Positions 59,767 through 64,000 of a DNA stretch of 64,000 bases are shown here, piece by piece. The notes below the pieces were generated by a model. The model was not told where the DNA came from, ran no database searches, and worked only from the letters and a program-made list of their open reading frames with translations. Every line of letters begins with the position of its first letter. The stretch's first letter is position 1. The stretch spans positions 62,001-126,000 of the forward strand of contig CALFEQ010000029.1 in assembly GCA_937949945.1 (NCBI GenBank). Direction: 5' to 3'. This DNA comes from an uncultured Myxococcales bacterium. GTDB lineage: Bacteria > Myxococcota_A > Polyangia > Polyangiales > Polyangiaceae. The translations under genes and the position numbers were made by a program.

Positions 59767-61668
59767 TCACTCCGCGCGCGCGAGGCGGCAGCGCATCTCG
59801 AGGAGCACGTCCGGACGCTCTCGCGTGAGGTCGTGCTGCTCGGTCGGGTCCGACCGAAGGTCGAACAGCTCCGTGTAGCCGAGCGAGCGATGCTCGATGA
59901 GCTTGAAGCCGCGGTCGTCGACGAGCCCCTGCTGCTCGTCCTCCGGCGTGCTCACGAACAGGCGCGTCTGCGCCGCGCTCACGAAGGGCTGCCGTGTCGC
60001 GACGGCGAAGAGGTAGGGACCGACCTCGGTCGATCCGACGGGTAGGTCGGCCGGAAGCGCTCGCCGCTGTTCTTCGTCGTTGGCCCAGACGATCAACGGA
60101 ACACGCGTCATCTCCTCGTACAGGTTGACCCCGTGGAAGGTCGCGCCGTGCTCGCCGAAGGCCTCCCCGTGGTCCGCGGTGAGCACGAGGACCGCGCTCG
60201 CAGACAGGTCTCGCTGCACGGTCTCGACGAGCCTCGCGACGGCGGCGTCCGTCCGGCGCATCTCCGCCACGTATGCGGGCAAGTCGAGGAACTTCCAAGG
60301 CGAGTCGGGCACCTCGATGTACGGAGCGTGCGGATCGTAGTAGTGGACCCACAAGAAGTGGCGCCGACCATCCGCAACCATGGCACGAAGGGCCGCCAGC
60401 GCTCGGTCGGTCGTCTCGTCGCTCGTCGTCGCGGTCCCGTCCTCCGCACGCGGCGCTAGCGTGTCGTCGACGTGATCGAACGAGGCTCGTACGCCGCGCC
60501 CCTCGAGGATGTGACGGTGCGTGGCGATCACCGTCGAGGCGATCCCCGCAGCACGGAGCCTGTCGCCGAGGCGCTCCCCGTCGACGCGCTGCATGGCGTC
60601 GGTGCTCGGTAGCGTGGCCGGTGAGTTCGCGTGCGCGTCGAACCGGTACGACGACGATGACGCGAGCAACCTCGTCAACTCCGGGCAGACGTCACGCAGC
60701 TCGTCGCGGTCGTGTCGGCCGAAGCCGCACCGAAACGAGTCGATCGTGACGAGCACGAGGATCCGGGGCCCGGCGTCGGCCGGAGCGACGGGCGGGTCCG
60801 GTCTCCCCGCCTCACGCGACGCTGCCGCTGCACCTTCGGTCTCCACGCCGTCGCACGACGGAGGCGGGAGGCGGAGGGAACGCCCGCCGGACCACACGCG
60901 ATGTGCGAGCGTCCACGCCCGCCGGTGGACGGTGGCGTGCCTGACGATCTCGGAGGTCGCGTGACCGAATCGCCCGCCCACGAGGGAGACCACCGCCCAG
61001 AGCGCCGCGACGGCCAGGAGGACACCCCGAGGGCGGAGCGTGCCCGGTCTCTGGACGTGGATGACGATGGAGAACCCGGCCAAGGAGATTGTGGCGGCAG
61101 CCAGGTGGAGCGAGAAGTACAAGTGAGGGTGCACGACCGCGTCGGCGATCGCACACACGATGCCGAGCCCCAGGGCCGACACGGCGACGACGCGACGAAC
61201 GTTCACGCGTCGAAGGAAGGCCTCTCCACGCGGACCACGCAGCATGCGCGCGATGCCGAACATCGTGGCGGCGGCGCAAAGGAGCGTGATGGCGTAACCG
61301 TGCAGCGTCTTCCCCGACGTCGGAGGGTCCACCAAGAGGACGTTCGACAGATACGCTCCGACGAGCGCGATCGCCCCGCCGCCGACGAGGATGCACAGCC
61401 AGAAGGCGTCCCTCCGACCGCGCCACCACCTCGCCGACAATCGACAGAGGACGCCCACGACGAAGCTCACGACGACGGCCGGCACGAGCAGCGCGACGGC
61501 GCCGAGCAAGGCGACGTTGCGGTGAGCCCACGGGAGCTCGACGAGGGAGACGGCGGCAGCGGAGAACGCCGCGGCGGTCAGCACCGCGTACACGAGCTCG
61601 AGCCCGGATTTACGCTCGAGCTCCCAGCCTCTCACGTTGTGCTCGAGCGAGCCGACCGCGTTCGTCAC
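59767..61668 (-). CDS. Membrane-anchored sulfatase-like hydrolase
   Basis: A 633-residue protein. About six hydrophobic segments fill residues 20-250 (for example VALLGAVALLVPAVVVSFVV and AFWLCILVGGGAIALVGAYL). A periplasmic alkaline-phosphatase-superfamily domain follows: the first metal-binding strand is ILVLVTIDSFR (about residue 300), then NSPATLPSTDAMQ, and the late metal site is VLTADHGEAFGEHG (about 495). The CxPxR formylglycine motif of true sulfatases is absent, so it may be a phosphotransferase or a non-sulfatase hydrolase acting on an envelope component. GTG 61668 starts it. No clear operon partner. Confidence 0.82.
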   Translation of the reverse strand: MTNAVGSLEHNVRGWELERKSGLELVYAVLTAAAFSAAAVSLVELPWAHRNVALLGAVALLVPAVVVSFVVGVLCRLSARWWRGRRDAFWLCILVGGGAIALVGAYLSNVLLVDPPTSGKTLHGYAITLLCAAATMFGIARMLRGPRGEAFLRRVNVRRVVAVSALGLGIVCAIADAVVHPHLYFSLHLAAATISLAGFSIVIHVQRPGTLRPRGVLLAVAALWAVVSLVGGRFGHATSEIVRHATVHRRAWTLAHRVWSGGRSLRLPPPSCDGVETEGAAAASREAGRPDPPVAPADAGPRILVLVTIDSFRCGFGRHDRDELRDVCPELTRLLASSSSYRFDAHANSPATLPSTDAMQRVDGERLGDRLRAAGIASTVIATHRHILEGRGVRASFDHVDDTLAPRAEDGTATTSDETTDRALAALRAMVADGRRHFLWVHYYDPHAPYIEVPDSPWKFLDLPAYVAEMRRTDAAVARLVETVQRDLSASAVLVLTADHGEAFGEHGATFHGVNLYEEMTRVPLIVWANDEEQRRALPADLPVGSTEVGPYLFAVATRQPFVSAAQTRLFVSTPEDEQQGLVDDRGFKLIEHRSLGYTELFDLRSDPTEQHDLTRERPDVLLEMRCRLARAE

Positions 61669-61805
61669 GTGGAGCCGTCGACCTTATCACGAAGAACCCG
61701 CATCGTTGCCGCATACCTGCTGCTCATCGGTGCCGCAGTCGCCGCTCGTCGGTCGCGCTGCGCGGGCGATCTCTCGTCGAGCTTCACGCAGAACGGACAA
61801 GCTCC

Positions 61806-63191
61806 TCACTTCGGCGTGTTCCACCCGCCGACGCACGCGACGAGACGATCGCCCTCCTTCGGCCCCCACGTGCCCGGCTCGTACGTGTACGGCGGACGCG
61901 GATCGTGGAGGACGGCGTCGACGATCGCCCACGCGGCCTCGACGACGTCCTGGCGCGCGAAGAGCGTAGCGTCGCCGAGCATGGCGTCACCGAGGAGGCG
62001 TTCGTAAGCCTCCATGCGGCCGCCTTCGCCTTGGCCGGGCCGTTCGACGAAGACGAGCTCGCGCGGCGCGCCGAGCATCCTCTCGCCCGGCACCTTCGAT
62101 CGCGCGCCGAGCGCGATCACGACCTCGGGGCCGAGGCGGAACCGGAGGTAGTTGCCCATCCGCGGAGGCGGCTCGCCGAAGACGACCGGAGGAGGGTTCT
62201 TCAGCTCCACCATGACCTCGGTGACGGTCATCGCGAGCGACTTGCCTGCGCGGACGAAGAACGGAACGCCCTCCCAGCGCCAGGAATCGACGTGGAGGCG
62301 GAGGGCCGCGTACGTCGCCACGGAGGAGCTCGGGTCGACCCCGGGCTCGTCGCGGTAGCCACGGAACTGCCCGCGGACCACGTCGTCCGGGCGCATCGGA
62401 CGGATCGAGCGCAAGACCTTGGCCTGCTCGTCGCGGATCGCCTCCGCCGCGCTGCTCGACGGCGGCTCCATCGCGACGTAGCTCGTGACCTGGAAGAGGT
62501 GGTTCTGGATGACGTCGCGGATGACGCCCGTCTCTTCGTAGAACCTGCCGCGCCCCTCCACGCCGAAGGACTCGGCCATCGTGATCTGGACGTTCTCGAC
62601 GTAGTGCCGGTTCAGGATGGGCTCGAGGAAGGCGTTCGCGAAGCGGAAGTACAGGATGTTCTGGACGGCCTCTTTGCCGAGGAAGTGATCGATGCGGAAG
62701 ATGGCGCTCTCCGGGAAGAACCGGTGGAGCGTCGCGTCGAGCGCACGCGCCGAGGCGAGATCACGACCGAACGGCTTCTCCACGACGACGCGCGCGCTCT
62801 CCGTGAGGCCCACCGCGGCGAGCTTCTCGATCACGGTCGAGAACATGCTCGGCGGTATCGCGAGGTAGTGGAGCGGACGCTTGGCCGCGCCGAGCTCCCG
62901 GCGGAGCTGCGCGAACGTCGAGAGGTCGGCGTAGTCGCCGTCGACGTAACGAAGCCTCGAGGCGAGCTCCGCGAACGCCGTCTCGTCGAGCCGCCCATGC
63001 GTCGTGATGCTCGACCGCGCGCGCTCGACGAGCCGCTCGCGCGTGTAGCCCGACTTCGCGACTCCGACGACGGGCACGCAGAGGCGGCCGCGCCGCACGA
63101 GCGCCTGCAGCGCCGGGAAGATCTTCTTGTAGGCGAGGTCGCCCGTGGCTCCGAAGAAGACGAGCGCGTCCGAGGGCTCATGCGGGCTCAT
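61806..63191 (-). CDS. zwf: Glucose-6-phosphate 1-dehydrogenase
   Basis: A 461-residue enzyme of the oxidative pentose phosphate pathway. The N-terminal dinucleotide motif is FFGATGDLAYKKIFPALQAL (starting about residue 12), the substrate region is VVEKPFGRDL, and the catalytic signature is RIDHFLGKEAVQN (about 185-197), which is invariant in this family. The end VACVGGW is normal. It makes NADPH and 6-phosphogluconolactone in the cytoplasm. The usual neighbours gnd and pgl are not in the window. ATG 63191 precedes the motif directly. It is divergent from the enolase-superfamily gene across 74 nt. Confidence 0.96.
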   Translation of the reverse strand: MSPHEPSDALVFFGATGDLAYKKIFPALQALVRRGRLCVPVVGVAKSGYTRERLVERARSSITTHGRLDETAFAELASRLRYVDGDYADLSTFAQLRRELGAAKRPLHYLAIPPSMFSTVIEKLAAVGLTESARVVVEKPFGRDLASARALDATLHRFFPESAIFRIDHFLGKEAVQNILYFRFANAFLEPILNRHYVENVQITMAESFGVEGRGRFYEETGVIRDVIQNHLFQVTSYVAMEPPSSSAAEAIRDEQAKVLRSIRPMRPDDVVRGQFRGYRDEPGVDPSSSVATYAALRLHVDSWRWEGVPFFVRAGKSLAMTVTEVMVELKNPPPVVFGEPPPRMGNYLRFRLGPEVVIALGARSKVPGERMLGAPRELVFVERPGQGEGGRMEAYERLLGDAMLGDATLFARQDVVEAAWAIVDAVLHDPRPPYTYEPGTWGPKEGDRLVACVGGWNTPK

Positions 63192-63265
63192 TTGCCCACG
63201 GCGACGCAACTCGCGCGCCAGTCGGGGCGCGCGGACGCTTGCGCGGACCGGCGTGAACCTCGAAG

Positions 63266-64000
63266 ATGCGCTGCGCCTTGAATCCCCGCATCGCATCCCT
63301 CACGGCTCGCCGACTCGACGTCCCGATGCGGAAGCCCTTCGGCATCGCCGGAGGCGCGCAGCACCTTGCGAGGAACGTCCTCGTCACGCTCGAGCTCGGC
63401 GACGGAACGAAGGGATGGGGCGAGGGCGCCCCCTTCCCCGCGTTCAACGGAGAGACGCAGGAGCGCGTCCTCGCCGCATGCGCCAAGGCCGCGCCGCTCC
63501 TCGATGGCTGCGATCTCTTCGCCACCGAAGCCATCGTCGAGCGCGTCCGTCAGGCGTGCGCCGACGCGCCCTCGGCGGCCTGCGCGATCGAGACGGCCGT
63601 CGTGGACGCACGCGCGCGTCTGGCCGGCCGCTCGCTGCGCGACGTCTTCGGGGGCGCCGAGGAGACGCTCGTCACCGACGTCACGATCACGACCGGCACG
63701 GTGGAGGAGGCGTCCGCGGAGGCTCGGGCGTTCGCCGCCTTCCGGACGCTGAAGATCAAAGTGGGCGGCGGAGACGTCGACGCCGACGTCGCGCGCGTCC
63801 TCGCCGTGCGAGCGGCGCGCCCGGACGCACGCATCCTCGTCGACGCGAACGGCGGCTTCGCCGCCGAAGACGCCGTCCGCTTCGCCCGCGATGCCGCTCG
63901 CGCCGGGATCGACCTGTTCGAGCAGCCGACGCCTCCGGGCGACTGGGACGCGCTCGCGGAGGTCCGGGGGAAGACGGGCCTACGGGTGGCGATCGACGAG
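63266..64000 (+). CDS. Enolase-superfamily (MR/MLE) epimerase-like protein, C-terminus cut off by the window edge
   Basis: The first 245 codons of a mandelate racemase/muconate lactonizing enzyme-type protein. The N-terminal cap has ARRLDVPMRKPFGIAGG and WGEGAPFPAFNGET. In the barrel the catalytic Lys pair is LKIKV (K163, K165), the first metal ligand is Asp193 in LVDANGG, the second Glu219 in FEQPTP, and the last visible residues IDE (Asp244-Glu245) give the third ligand. The KxK and FEQP pattern is that of dipeptide (L-Ala-D/L-Glu) epimerases and related enzymes; specificity sits in parts beyond the window. ATG 63266 is the only start in frame. Confidence 0.88.
   Translation, partial: MRCALNPRIASLTARRLDVPMRKPFGIAGGAQHLARNVLVTLELGDGTKGWGEGAPFPAFNGETQERVLAACAKAAPLLDGCDLFATEAIVERVRQACADAPSAACAIETAVVDARARLAGRSLRDVFGGAEETLVTDVTITTGTVEEASAEARAFAAFRTLKIKVGGGDVDADVARVLAVRAARPDARILVDANGGFAAEDAVRFARDAARAGIDLFEQPTPPGDWDALAEVRGKTGLRVAIDE

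Overview
The window is about 70% GC, densely coded, and full of secreted lipoproteins, Cys-rich surface proteins, c-type cytochromes and one- and two-component regulators. It also carries an AddAB-type recombination nuclease and a sigma-54 activator. That mix suggests a large-genome Myxococcota (Deltaproteobacteria) chromosome, perhaps of the Polyangiales. There is no rRNA or ribosomal protein gene to confirm this, so the placement is an inference. I see no phage, insertion sequence, integrase or CRISPR array.

Layout. 1-5 kb: a truncated zeta-class GST (maleylacetoacetate isomerase), a methyltransferase and two large polytopic GT-C-like membrane proteins, then tRNA-Arg(CCU). 5-12.5 kb: a sigma-54 activator with a degenerate receiver, a lipoprotein, a DUF362 protein flanked on both sides by inverted heptamer repeats, and a three-gene operon (lipoprotein, CxxCH lipoprotein, Tat-exported DUF1501-like protein). 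12.8-19.6 kb: addB-addA. 19.7-24.8 kb: a beta-propeller lipoprotein, a PAS histidine kinase with a small partner, and two adjacent broken genes (GST with a one-base insertion; ECF sigma factor that has lost its middle). 24.8-30 kb: an auto-regulated operon (hydrolase, TetR, thioesterase), panE-lysR, and an SRPBCC-ArsR operon. 30-39 kb: TatD and TcdA, then a two-component system divergent from a czcCBA heavy-metal RND operon. 39-45 kb: a duplicated-domain lipoprotein, a MarR/MFS drug-efflux pair with a clear operator, a beta-helix lipoprotein and a coiled-coil hypothetical. 45-49 kb: a molybdenum hydroxylase operon (cytochrome, 2Fe-2S subunit, Mo subunit, MoCo cytidylyltransferase). 49-57 kb: a pentapeptide-repeat/zinc-ribbon pair, an AraC regulator, a PQQ-dehydrogenase/diheme-cytochrome fusion and two lipoproteins. 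57-64 kb: PilZ, M3 peptidase, membrane sulfatase-like protein, glucose-6-phosphate dehydrogenase and a truncated enolase-superfamily epimerase.

How the genes work together. Genes inside operons very often overlap by 4 nt (ATGA, GTGA or TTGA) or 1 nt (TGATG), so translational coupling is the rule. Three metabolic themes stand out. One is periplasmic oxidation feeding c-type cytochromes (molybdenum hydroxylase operon, sugar dehydrogenase fusion, DUF1501/CxxCH operon). Another is local regulators paired with the genes they probably control (TetR, MarR, ArsR and a two-component system beside czcCBA). The third is DNA end processing (AddAB).

No single locus can be declared a new system from sequence alone. 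The least explained structure is the family of heptamer repeats (unit GGAGCCT) set as inverted pairs on both sides of the DUF362 gene, with a solo copy beside the broken sigma-factor gene.
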